DNA of 7,612 bases from an uncultured Taibaiella sp. (GTDB taxonomy: Bacteria > Bacteroidota > Bacteroidia > Chitinophagales > Chitinophagaceae): positions 1 to 7,612 of the forward strand of contig CAMPJV010000121.1 in the NCBI GenBank assembly GCA_946886975.1, given 5' to 3'. Under the pieces are notes generated by a model. The model was not told where the DNA came from and did no database searches. It was given only the letters and a program-made list of their open reading frames with translations. Every line of letters begins with the position of its first letter. The first letter of the stretch is position 1. The position numbers and the translations under genes were made by a program. This document shows positions 1 through 6,345 of the stretch, in pieces.

Positions 1-32
1 TGCTCTTGTAAATATATGAAATTACAAGAGCA
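1..32 (-). terminator. Perfect inverted repeat downstream of rpsU, possible terminator hairpin
   Basis: An 11-bp perfect inverted repeat (arms 1-11 and 22-32, arm TGCTCTTGTAA) encloses a 10-nt A/T-rich loop. It begins 34 bp after the rpsU stop codon. On the minus strand it could fold as a hairpin ending rpsU transcription, but any U-tract would lie left of base 1 and cannot be seen. Read on the plus strand, the nearest T-run (45-50) is too far from the stem for a standard terminator. It could equally be an attenuator or part of a longer palindrome cut by the window edge. Confidence 0.4.
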
Positions 33-66
33 GGCAAAAGTTATTTTTTGAAGAGCTTACCTAAGC

Positions 67-264
67 TTAATCTTCGAATTTTCCAGCATTCATCTGCTGA
101 ATGTAGATCGCTTTCAGCACTTCCATACGGCGCTTTACTGATGGCTTTGTGAATGCCTGACGTGAGCGTAGCTGATTAAGTGTGCGTGATTTCTCGTACT
201 TCTTCTTGTACTTCTTCAGCGCCTTATCAATATTCTCGCAATCTTTAGAATCGATGATCAACAT
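67..264 (-). CDS. rpsU: 30S ribosomal protein bS21
   Basis: Encodes a 65-residue, strongly basic protein of the small ribosomal subunit. The sequence shows the bS21 pattern: N-terminal MLII, then ENIDKALKKYKKKYEKS (residues 10-26), then LRSRQAFTKPSVKRR (32-46) and a helix ending near KAIYIQQ (51-57). The length is normal for Bacteroidota bS21. In this phylum bS21, with bS18 and bS6, is known to help bury the 3' end of 16S rRNA, so that the anti-Shine-Dalgarno is largely unavailable. A tyrosine near position 54 is reported to contribute, and Tyr54 is present here. The ATG start at 264 is supported by a strong SD 8 nt upstream. The gene is preceded by a consensus promoter and appears to be transcribed alone on its 5' side, because the upstream tlpA-like gene ends in a strong terminator. 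What follows it lies outside the window. Confidence 0.96.
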   Translation of the reverse strand: MLIIDSKDCENIDKALKKYKKKYEKSRTLNQLRSRQAFTKPSVKRRMEVLKAIYIQQMNAGKFED

Positions 265-272
265 AGTTATAT

Positions 273-281
273 ACCCCCTTT
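273..281 (-). promoter_or_regulatory. Strong Shine-Dalgarno sequence of rpsU
   Basis: The minus strand reads AAAGGGGGT, 8 nt before the rpsU ATG. It can pair over nine bases with the 16S 3' end (complement AAAGGAGGT), with one G-U wobble. None of the five other visible gene starts in the window (tlpA-like, DUF6029, nadB, ABC exporter, Nudix) has anything comparable. An SD on rpsU in an otherwise SD-poor Bacteroidota genome fits the bS21 feedback model reported for Flavobacterium johnsoniae, in which ribosomes lacking bS21 expose the anti-SD and favour rpsU mRNA. Confidence 0.8.
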
Positions 282-298
282 TAGCGATTTAAGGACTG

Positions 299-329
299 CA
301 AAGGTAAAGTATTTCAGCATTTCACCAAA
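299..329 (-). promoter_or_regulatory. Bacteroidota-type promoter of rpsU
   Basis: On the minus strand a TTTG (329-326) is followed after 19 bp by TACCTTTG (306-299). This matches the Bacteroidota primary sigma consensus (TTTG at about -33, TAnnTTTG at about -7) exactly in both boxes and in spacing. The predicted start, near 293-295, gives an rpsU leader of roughly 30 nt that contains the SD. Confidence 0.8.
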
Positions 330-362
330 TATTTCCGCTTGTTAATCTTTTCTTCTGCTCAG

Positions 363-412
363 CATTCACCTCCTCATTCCCCTCCTGATTACATACTGCC
401 TCCTAGGCTCCT
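363..412 (-). repeat. Tandem SD-like purine motifs upstream of the rpsU promoter
   Basis: Two adjacent 12-bp units, CATTCACCTCCT (363-374) and CATTCCCCTCCT (375-386), differ at one base. Two further CCTCCT/CTCCT motifs follow at 399-404 and 408-412. Read on the minus strand, each of the two units gives AGGAGG(T/G)GAATG, a perfect or near-perfect SD placed too close to an ATG. The ATG at 365 opens only a 7-codon frame (MLSRRKD). The cluster lies upstream of the rpsU promoter, so it is not in the predicted rpsU mRNA. It may be purine-strand bias rather than function. Confidence 0.45.
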
Positions 413-423
413 CATGGGCTTTC

Positions 424-555
424 ATACGGGAAGTACCTGAGGTATCTGTGAAGTATATACGGAGTAAATACGGGATAAATACGGGATAAATACGGAGTAA
501 CCCCGGAACTCCACCGGACCTGCACTGGAGTAACACCGAAGCTGCAGTGTAGTTG
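424..555. repeat. Array with 11-bp period, 12 units in constant phase
   Basis: The core, 457-500, is four exact 11-bp units in A-B-B-A order: ATACGGAGTAA, ATACGGGATAA, ATACGGGATAA, ATACGGAGTAA. Three weaker units precede it (424-434 ATACGGGAAGT, 435-445, 446-456). Five GC-richer degenerate units follow (501-511, 512-522, 523-533, 534-544, 545-555), for example CACTGGAGTAA and CACCGAAGCTG. The phase is unbroken over 132 bp, with G at unit position 5 and A at position 7 kept in most units. The period is not a multiple of three and no frame stays open, so it is non-coding. It lies between the rpsU promoter and the tlpA-like terminator. Function is unknown. Confidence 0.75.
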
Positions 556-638
556 GCCCTGCTCTTCTTACATCTCCCACACCCTCCCGGCGGCGCCTCG
601 TCAGCCGTTTTCCAGGCTCTCCCGCGCCCGGTCAGGGC

Positions 639-666
639 AAAAAAAATGCGCCCTCAGCGGGCGCAT
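639..666 (-). terminator. Intrinsic terminator of the tlpA-like gene
   Basis: On the minus strand an 8-bp GC-rich stem ATGCGCCC/GGGCGCAT (arms 666-659 and 653-646) with a 5-nt loop runs directly into eight T residues (646-639). This is a textbook intrinsic terminator, 24 bp after the thioredoxin stop codon. It should isolate rpsU from upstream transcription. Confidence 0.92.
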
Positions 667-690
667 AAATAATATTCGACAGAGCTGAGT

Positions 691-1182
691 TTAGTTCGCC
701 AGCTCTTTTATCTTAGCAAACACTTCGTTTTCCCCGCCTTCTTCATAGCCGGAATGCATGTATGCAATCTTTCCTTCTTTATCTATCACAATCACAAACG
801 GTATTGTCTGGAAGTTCAAAGAACGCTTCAGGTCACCCTTCACATCAATGTAAGACGGAAAGTCCCAGCCCTGCGCCTTACTATAGCTTCTCGCCAGTCC
901 CTCAGCTCTCGACTCATCCATAGAAACAGTCACGAAATTAAAGTCAGCTTCAGCCTTCCAGTCGCCCATCTTCTTACGAATGTTAATGATCTCCTTCTTA
1001 CAAGGCACGCACCATGTCGCCCAGAAGCTCACCAGCGTCACCTTCCCCGTCTCCACGGCCTTGTTAAATGCTATACTTTTTCCAGTGTTCACATCCTTAA
1101 TCATTGTAGTGGGCAACTCACTTTGAGCAAACACTGCAGTAGAAAACAAAACCCCCGTCAGTGCTGCAACTAATTTCTTCAT
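691..1182 (-). CDS. Exported TlpA/ResA-like thioredoxin-fold protein
   Basis: A 163-residue protein. Residues 1-19 form a Sec signal peptide (KK, then a hydrophobic stretch) with a likely cleavage after VFA19, before Gln20. The mature part is a single thioredoxin-fold domain with the active-site motif FWATWCVPCKKE (Cys58 and Cys61), followed by VTVSMDE and the cis-proline region QTIPFV (Pro128). The family reduces disulfides or assists cytochrome c maturation outside the cytoplasm. WCVPC favours a reductase of the TlpA/ResA type over a DsbA-type oxidase. It lacks the extra N-terminal domain of larger Bacteroidota TlpA proteins. The only cysteines are the active pair. No SD precedes the ATG. 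The gene ends in its own terminator and lies head-to-head with a DUF6029 outer-membrane gene, which hints at a shared envelope role. The exact substrate is not known. Confidence 0.92.
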   Translation of the reverse strand: MKKLVAALTGVLFSTAVFAQSELPTTMIKDVNTGKSIAFNKAVETGKVTLVSFWATWCVPCKKEIINIRKKMGDWKAEADFNFVTVSMDESRAEGLARSYSKAQGWDFPSYIDVKGDLKRSLNFQTIPFVIVIDKEGKIAYMHSGYEEGGENEVFAKIKELAN

Positions 1183-1215
1183 AACTGATTGTTTTTAAAA
1201 TAATAAGCGAAAACC

Positions 1216-1246
1216 TTGCCAGTTCTTAGCAACTGTTCTAATTTCG
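1216..1246 (+). promoter_or_regulatory. Possible promoter of the DUF6029 gene
   Basis: TTG (1216-1218) is followed after 20 bp by TAATTTCG (1239-1246), one mismatch from TAnnTTTG. The predicted start near 1250-1253 would leave a leader of about 22-25 nt before the ATG at 1275. No convincing minus-strand counterpart for the thioredoxin gene was found in the 92-bp divergent gap. Confidence 0.4.
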
Positions 1247-1274
1247 GCAAATTATTGAATTTAACAACACCTTG

Positions 1275-2867
1275 ATGAAAAAAGCGGCTCTTTTCTTTTT
1301 GCTGTCTGTTATCTCCATAAGGGTGTCCGCTCAGGGCAACCTTTCCGGGGACTTAATGGCAAATGTTAATTTCTTCCAGCGCGACTCTACAATAAAGGCT
1401 TCCGATAACCCTCTGTACGACAACTACCTCAGCGGTGGTGAAGCATGGCTTTCCCTGCGATACTCCTACAAAGGCTTTGATGCCTTCCTCCGTGTGGACG
1501 CTTTTCATAATTCTAACCTTTATGTGCCCACCCAGGCGCTCAGCGGCTTTGGCCTCGGAGCATGGTCACTCACCAAAGAGGTAAAAAACCTTACAATTAC
1601 AGGCGGCTATATCTACGACCAGATCGGTAGCGGCATCCTTTTCCGTGCCTATGAAGACCGCGGACTGTTGATAGACAACGCCCTTGTTGGGCTACGCCTC
1701 AGGTACCAGTTGAACGATCACCTCATGGTTAAGGGCTTTACAGGCCAGCAGAAGAACATCGCCAACTTCCAAAGGTTTGACCCCATCATCAAGGGATTAA
1801 ACTTCGAGGCAGACTACCAGTTAGGCGAAAAGGTACACATCGTACCAGGCATCGGCCTCCTCAACCGTACCCTCGACCAGACTTCCATGAACTCTGTCGT
1901 ATCCCGCATCAACAATCAGGACCTCGCAACCCGCTTTGTTCCCCAGTACAATATGTACGCTTTTACGGGATACAATATGCTTACTGCGGGCGATTTCTCC
2001 TGGTACGTTGAAGGGGCCTATAAAACCAACGAGGCTATCGAAAAGAATAACATCCTGCAAGACCTTCCCGGAAGCGTGCTCTACTCCACTTTAGGTTATG
2101 CCAGAAAGGGTATCGCAGTAAACCTTACCGCGAAGCGCACCGAAGACTTCGTTATGCGGACCTCTCCAAACGAAATACTTCTCAGGGGAATGCTCAACTG
2201 GCAGCCGGTGGTTGCCCGCCTTCGTCCTCAAAGACTTATGGCAAGGTACACTCCAGCCTCTCAGGACATCTCAGAGATCGCCGCAGGAGGTGACGTATTG
2301 ATATCTCCTAACGATGACATGGACATTACCCTCAACTATACCCATATCAACACCCTCGGAGACACCAGCCTATACAGGGAAGCCTATGCAGAGGTGAACT
2401 ACCGCGGCTTCAAGAAATGGGCCTTACAGCTAGGCGTCCAATACCTCCGCTACAACCAGGAGCTTTATCAGGTTAAGCCCGGCGCCCCAATGGTGGAAGC
2501 CATTACTCCTTTTGCCGAGGTCGTTTACCGTATTGACGACAAGAAGTCCATCCGTACACAATGGGAATATATGCATACCAAGCAGGACTACGGTTCCTGG
2601 ATATTCGGCCTGATCGAGTTCAACATTGCTCCTAAATGGTCCTTCGCCCTTTCTGACATGTACACGCTCGACTTGAATCCAAATAACGTGAGCGGCCTCA
2701 CAGAACCAACTCACTATTACAATGTATTCATAGCTCACAGCAAAGGCCCTCACAGGTTCACCGCTGCCTATGTGAAGCAGGTTGATGGTATCAATTGTAC
2801 CGGTGGTGTTTGCCGTTACGAACCCGCCTTCAGTGGTGTAAAGTTCACGGTCACATCAACGTTCTAA
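1275..2867 (+). CDS. DUF6029-type outer-membrane beta-barrel protein
   Basis: A 530-residue protein starting at the ATG at 1275. A TTG codon directly before it (1272) is in frame but adds only one residue and is a poorer start. Residues 1-19 are a signal peptide cleaved after VSA, before QGNLSG. The rest is rich in alternating aromatic/polar strands (such as LRYSYKGFDAFLRVDAF and YAEVNYRGFKKWALQLGVQY). It ends in TVTSTF with a terminal Phe, the usual recognition signal for barrel insertion by BamA. From overall resemblance I assign it to the DUF6029 family of Bacteroidota outer-membrane proteins, whose function is unknown. The only two cysteines are Cys508 and Cys513 in NCTGGVCRYEP, in the last predicted hairpin. 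There is no SD. The gene ends just before a terminator and lies divergent from the exported thioredoxin. Confidence 0.8.
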   Translation: MKKAALFFLLSVISIRVSAQGNLSGDLMANVNFFQRDSTIKASDNPLYDNYLSGGEAWLSLRYSYKGFDAFLRVDAFHNSNLYVPTQALSGFGLGAWSLTKEVKNLTITGGYIYDQIGSGILFRAYEDRGLLIDNALVGLRLRYQLNDHLMVKGFTGQQKNIANFQRFDPIIKGLNFEADYQLGEKVHIVPGIGLLNRTLDQTSMNSVVSRINNQDLATRFVPQYNMYAFTGYNMLTAGDFSWYVEGAYKTNEAIEKNNILQDLPGSVLYSTLGYARKGIAVNLTAKRTEDFVMRTSPNEILLRGMLNWQPVVARLRPQRLMARYTPASQDISEIAAGGDVLISPNDDMDITLNYTHINTLGDTSLYREAYAEVNYRGFKKWALQLGVQYLRYNQELYQVKPGAPMVEAITPFAEVVYRIDDKKSIRTQWEYMHTKQDYGSWIFGLIEFNIAPKWSFALSDMYTLDLNPNNVSGLTEPTHYYNVFIAHSKGPHRFTAAYVKQVDGINCTGGVCRYEPAFSGVKFTVTSTF

Positions 2868-2896
2868 TTGCCGCTTAGATAATCTGACTACCTTTG
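2868..2896 (+). promoter_or_regulatory. Promoter of nadB
   Basis: TTG (2868-2870), 18 bp, then TACCTTTG (2889-2896), an exact TAnnTTTG match identical in sequence to the rpsU -7 box. The -33 box touches the stop codon of the upstream gene. The predicted start near 2901-2903 falls inside the left arm of the terminator hairpin that follows, giving a leader of about 37 nt for nadB. Confidence 0.7.
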
Positions 2897-2897
2897 T

Positions 2898-2924
2898 AAA
2901 CGGTTCCTGTGGAACCGTTTTTTT
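2898..2924 (+). terminator. Intrinsic terminator of the DUF6029 gene
   Basis: A perfect 10-bp stem AAACGGTTCC/GGAACCGTTT (2898-2907 and 2911-2920) with a 3-nt TGT loop is followed by four more T residues, giving seven in a row (2918-2924). It lies 30 bp after the stop codon. The tract is suited to plus-strand termination only. It overlaps the transcription start region of nadB. Confidence 0.9.
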
Positions 2925-2938
2925 AATGCTACTGGTTA

Positions 2939-4537
2939 ATGTTGCAGACAGACTTCTTAGTTATTGGTTCAGGCATTGCAGGGCTCACCTTTGCAGTAAA
3001 GACAGCCAAGCTCTTCCCGGATAAGACGATCACAATACTTACCAAGGCCAGCACCGATGAGACTAACACCAAGTACGCTCAGGGAGGCATAGCCGTCGTA
3101 AATGACCTGGAGAAGGACAGCTTTGAAAAGCATATTGAAGATACCCTGATAGCAGGCGATGGTCTATGCAACAGAAAGATCGTCGAGATAGTCGTGAAGG
3201 AAGGTCCTGCTCGTGTGAACGAGATGATCGCCTGGGGCACCAACTTCGACAAAGACCCCGAGGGCGATTATATGAGGGGAAAGGAAGGCGGTCATTCAGA
3301 GTATAGAATACTTCATCATAAAGACATCACCGGCTTTGAGATCGAAAGGGCTCTGGTAGCAGAAGCAAAACAATACCCTAATATCCATATCCACAACCAC
3401 TGGTTTGTGGTTGACTTTATTACCCAGCACCACCTTGGTTTCCTCGTCACAAAGGCTACACCCGATATCCAGTGCTATGGTGTTTACGCATTAAACCTTG
3501 AGACTGGAGCCATAGACAAGATTCTGTCCAAGGTCACCATGATGGCTGCCGGCGGTACCGGTCAGGCGTACAGAACCACCACTAACCCTAAAATCGCTAC
3601 AGGCGATGGCATCGCCATCGCATACCGCGCTAAGGCAAGAATCGAGAACATGGAGTTTATCCAGTTCCACCCTACTGCCCTTTATGAGGCAGGGGTCAGC
3701 CCTTCCTTCCTCATCACAGAGGCAGTCCGGGGCGACGGCGGAATACTCAGAAATAAAGAAGGCGAAGCGTTTATGGAGCGTTACGACTCCCGGCGTGATC
3801 TCGCCCCCCGCGACATTGTTGCCAGGGCCATAGACAGCGAAATGAAGCGCACAGGTACCGAGCACGTCTACCTCGACTGCCGTCATATGGACCATGAAAA
3901 GTTCACGTCCCACTTCCCCAATATCTACGAAAAGTGCAAGAGCATAGGCATCGATGTATTCTCTCACCTAATCCCAGTGGCACCCGCCGCCCATTATTGC
4001 TGCGGCGGCATTAAGACAGATGAACATGGCAGAACCTCTATCAATAATCTATATGCCTGCGGCGAGTGTGCCAGCACAGGATTGCATGGCGCTAACCGGC
4101 TCGCTTCCAATTCCCTTTTGGAAGCTTTGGTATTTGCCCATCGCTGCGCAATGAACGCTGCAGAGACCATCAGTTCCATCAGCCTGAGGGACGACCTTCC
4201 CGACTGGAATGCCTCGGGGACAACTGACCCTAAGGAAATGATCTTAATTACTCAGAGCCTTAAGGAGACACAGCAAATCATGAGTGACTACGTTGGTATA
4301 GTAAGGAATGATGTCCGTCTGGCGCGGGCCATGCGCCGCCTCGACCTGCTACACATGGAAACAGAAAATCTGTACAAGACCACAACCATCTCCCCTCAGC
4401 TCCTGGAGCTTAGAAACCTTATTACCATAGGATTCCTGATCGTAAAAGGCGCCCAGTTCCGAAAGGAAAGCCGCGGCCTCCACTTTAATACAGACTATCC
4501 TTCCAAGAGCGAACTCCTGCAGAACATCGTACTCTAG
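2939..4537 (+). CDS. nadB: L-aspartate oxidase
   Basis: A 532-residue cytoplasmic flavoenzyme that oxidises L-aspartate to iminoaspartate, which NadA then condenses with dihydroxyacetone phosphate to quinolinate for NAD synthesis. The FAD-binding Rossmann motif is GSGIAG (10-15). Next come TNTKYAQGGIAVV (42-54), GGHSEYRILHHKD (117-129) with Glu121, FHPTAL with His244, LAPRD with Arg291, and AAHYCCGG with His352. These correspond to the E. coli NadB residues Glu121, His244, Arg290 and His351 used in substrate binding and catalysis. A second FAD-contact block, ACGECASTGLHGANRLASNS (373-392), precedes the C-terminal helical domain. Length and motif set separate it from succinate dehydrogenase and fumarate reductase flavoproteins. 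No SD is visible before the ATG. nadA and nadC are not in the window, so the gene appears monocistronic. Its stop codon is one base from that of the convergent exporter gene. Confidence 0.96.
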   Translation: MLQTDFLVIGSGIAGLTFAVKTAKLFPDKTITILTKASTDETNTKYAQGGIAVVNDLEKDSFEKHIEDTLIAGDGLCNRKIVEIVVKEGPARVNEMIAWGTNFDKDPEGDYMRGKEGGHSEYRILHHKDITGFEIERALVAEAKQYPNIHIHNHWFVVDFITQHHLGFLVTKATPDIQCYGVYALNLETGAIDKILSKVTMMAAGGTGQAYRTTTNPKIATGDGIAIAYRAKARIENMEFIQFHPTALYEAGVSPSFLITEAVRGDGGILRNKEGEAFMERYDSRRDLAPRDIVARAIDSEMKRTGTEHVYLDCRHMDHEKFTSHFPNIYEKCKSIGIDVFSHLIPVAPAAHYCCGGIKTDEHGRTSINNLYACGECASTGLHGANRLASNSLLEALVFAHRCAMNAAETISSISLRDDLPDWNASGTTDPKEMILITQSLKETQQIMSDYVGIVRNDVRLARAMRRLDLLHMETENLYKTTTISPQLLELRNLITIGFLIVKGAQFRKESRGLHFNTDYPSKSELLQNIVL

Positions 4538-4538
4538 G

Positions 4539-6335
4539 TTACTTCAGCACCGGTTGCAGCACAGCACCCTTTCCGTTGGTGGGCGGTATGTCCTTCCGCT
4601 CCCCTATCTGCTGGCGCCACATAGCATAGTAGAGCCCCTTCTCTTCAAGAAGGTTATAGTGAGTGCCTGTTTCTATTATCCTGCCTCTTTCCAGCACGTG
4701 AATTCTATCGGCATGCATTATAGTAGATAGCCTGTGAGCAATCATTATTGTAATATGCTCTCTCTGATCCGTAATATGCCTTATCGTCTTTGATATTTCC
4801 TCCTCAGTTAATGAGTCGAGTGCAGAAGTAGCCTCATCAAAGATCATAAGCCTTGGCTTCCGCAACAAAGCTCTGGCAATAGACAGTCGTTGCCTCTCTC
4901 CCCCGGATAGTTTCAGTCCCCCCTCGCCTATCATCGTCTCAATTCCATGCTCAGCCCTGTCCAGCAGATTCTGACAGGCCGCCTTATCCAGTACCTCTTG
5001 TATGTCCTCATCCGTTGCAGTGGGGTTCACAAACAGAAGGTTCTCCTTTATAGTGCCGGAGAATAGCTGGGTATCCTGCGTCACAAATCCGATCTGCGAC
5101 CTCAGGTCATCGAATTCAATACTGGAGTCAGGCTTATCGTTATAGTATATACTTCCGGTGATGGGATGATATAAACCCACCAGCAACTTAACCAAGGTTG
5201 TCTTTCCTGAGCCGGAAGGGCCAACAAATGCAATGGTCTCTCCGATTTTCACGTCAAAAGATATCTGCTCCAGCGCCGGTCTGGTAGCGGACTGATGCTG
5301 AAAGCTAACATTGTCAAACCTCAGGCTCTTCACCGAGCTGATATGCTCTGGGTTCACTGGCTTCCTCTCCACAGGCCGCTTCAACAGCTCCTGCAAATTG
5401 TTCAGCGACGCTTGTGCCTCTCTGTAAGATATAATGATATTCCCGAGCTCCTGCATCGGCCCGAAAATGAAAAAGATGTAAAAGCTCATAGCCCACATAT
5501 CTCCCAGTTCCAGCGTTCCTTTAAACACCAGCATCAGCAGTACGAACATGATACACTGCCTGAGGAAGTTCACAACCGTCCCCTGCACGAACGATATCAT
5601 GCGCATGCTCTTCACCTTGTTCAGCTCTAGCTGCAGTATTTTTATGGTAGTACTATTCAGCCGACCTATCTCCTGGTTCGTAAGGCCAAGGCTTTTTACA
5701 AGCTCAATATTCCGCAAAGATTCGGTCGTACTTCCTGAAAGGGCGGTAGTCTCCTTAACTATCCTCTTCTGGATAACCTTTATCTTCTTGCTCAGCACAC
5801 TTGTCAGCAGCCCCAGTACCAGTGCCCCGCCAAGGTATATATACACCAGCGTTACATCAAGTCGAATGGCAATGATGATGACAAATACCAACCCAATAAT
5901 AGTAGGGAATAGAATATTAACGAAGGCGGTAATGAACTTCTCGCAGTCGGTTCTTACCTTTTGTAACACAGAAAGTGTCTCGCCGCTTCGTTGGTCTTCA
6001 AAGTCCTGGAACGGGAGCTTCAGAGCATGCTTCAGACCATCTGTATACAGTTGGGCCCCAAACTTTTGGATAACCACGTTTACCGTATAATCCTGAAACG
6101 CCTTGGCTATCCTTGAAACCATTGCCGTACCAACAAGCATGAGTAGCCCCGTTAAGATTCCGTTGGTATATTCTTCCTTCGTCCACTCGCCGGGCTTCGT
6201 CGCCAGCGGATTGATGATATACTTACCGGTAATCAGGGGATCCAGCAAAGAGAACACCTGGTTTATAGATGCCAGCACCAGGGACACCGCTATCAACCAC
6301 TTAAAATTGCTCAGATATCGAAAAAGTAATTTCAT
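4539..6335 (-). CDS. ABC exporter half-transporter (fused membrane and ATPase domains)
   Basis: A 598-residue MsbA/LmrA-like type IV exporter subunit, expected to work as a dimer in the inner membrane. The membrane domain (about 1-320) has six likely helices near 14-32, 60-77, 139-157, 160-178, 250-271 and 281-300. The ATPase domain (about 335-580) has Walker A GPSGSGKTT (372-380), Q-loop Gln420, signature LSGGERQ (476-482), Walker B LMIFDE (496-501), D-loop SALD (504-507) and H-loop His534. All key residues are intact, so it should be active. The substrate cannot be told from sequence: lipid (MsbA-like), peptide or drug export are all possible. The start is the ATG at 6335; no upstream in-frame ATG occurs before a stop, and the next internal Met would remove the first helix. 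It has its own consensus promoter but could also receive read-through from the Nudix gene 61 bp upstream, since no terminator is seen between them. Confidence 0.93.
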   Translation of the reverse strand: MKLLFRYLSNFKWLIAVSLVLASINQVFSLLDPLITGKYIINPLATKPGEWTKEEYTNGILTGLLMLVGTAMVSRIAKAFQDYTVNVVIQKFGAQLYTDGLKHALKLPFQDFEDQRSGETLSVLQKVRTDCEKFITAFVNILFPTIIGLVFVIIIAIRLDVTLVYIYLGGALVLGLLTSVLSKKIKVIQKRIVKETTALSGSTTESLRNIELVKSLGLTNQEIGRLNSTTIKILQLELNKVKSMRMISFVQGTVVNFLRQCIMFVLLMLVFKGTLELGDMWAMSFYIFFIFGPMQELGNIIISYREAQASLNNLQELLKRPVERKPVNPEHISSVKSLRFDNVSFQHQSATRPALEQISFDVKIGETIAFVGPSGSGKTTLVKLLVGLYHPITGSIYYNDKPDSSIEFDDLRSQIGFVTQDTQLFSGTIKENLLFVNPTATDEDIQEVLDKAACQNLLDRAEHGIETMIGEGGLKLSGGERQRLSIARALLRKPRLMIFDEATSALDSLTEEEISKTIRHITDQREHITIMIAHRLSTIMHADRIHVLERGRIIETGTHYNLLEEKGLYYAMWRQQIGERKDIPPTNGKGAVLQPVLK

Positions 6336-6345
6336 AGACAGCCGG

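Larger units (their letters stand above)
307..638. other. Non-coding interval between rpsU promoter and tlpA-like terminator
   Basis: Apart from the upstream box of the rpsU promoter, the SD-like tandem motifs and the 11-bp array, nothing gene-like is seen. There is no plausible ORF, tRNA or transposase remnant. From 556 to 638 the DNA becomes GC-rich (for example GGCGGCGCC near 590-598) with no repeat or promoter match. A short inverted repeat (ACTCCA 508-513 and TGGAGT 526-531) lies inside the array and probably follows from it. Confidence 0.6.

Noticed and set aside
457..500. 11-bp repeats as a CRISPR array or IS end
   Set aside because: The units are too short and directly adjacent with no spacers. 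There are no cas genes, terminal inverted repeats or target duplication.
508..531. Inverted repeat ACTCCA/TGGAGT with a 12-nt loop
   Set aside because: It is only 6 bp, has no T-run, and lies inside the periodic array, so chance or the repeat structure explains it.
754..1173. 139-codon plus-strand ORF opposite the thioredoxin gene
   Set aside because: It is antisense to a well-supported exported thioredoxin with an intact active site. The translation has no recognisable domain and looks like a frame shadow.
1272..1274. TTG as start of the DUF6029 gene
   Set aside because: The ATG directly after it gives a standard MKK signal peptide start. TTG would add one residue and has no supporting SD.
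1183..1274. Minus-strand promoter for the thioredoxin gene (ATAATTTG at 1255-1248)
   Set aside because: The box deviates from TAnnTTTG at both leading bases, and no TTTG/TTG lies at the required distance.
3491..3967. 158-codon minus-strand ORF inside nadB
   Set aside because: It overlaps conserved NadB motifs and has no signal, motif or promoter of its own. The same reasoning removes the other overlapping ORFs within nadB, the exporter, the DUF6029 gene and corA.
5548..6090. 180-codon plus-strand ORF opposite the ABC exporter membrane domain
   Set aside because: It is the antisense of hydrophobic helices and has low-complexity Ser/Thr/Met content. No start context or homology was recognised.
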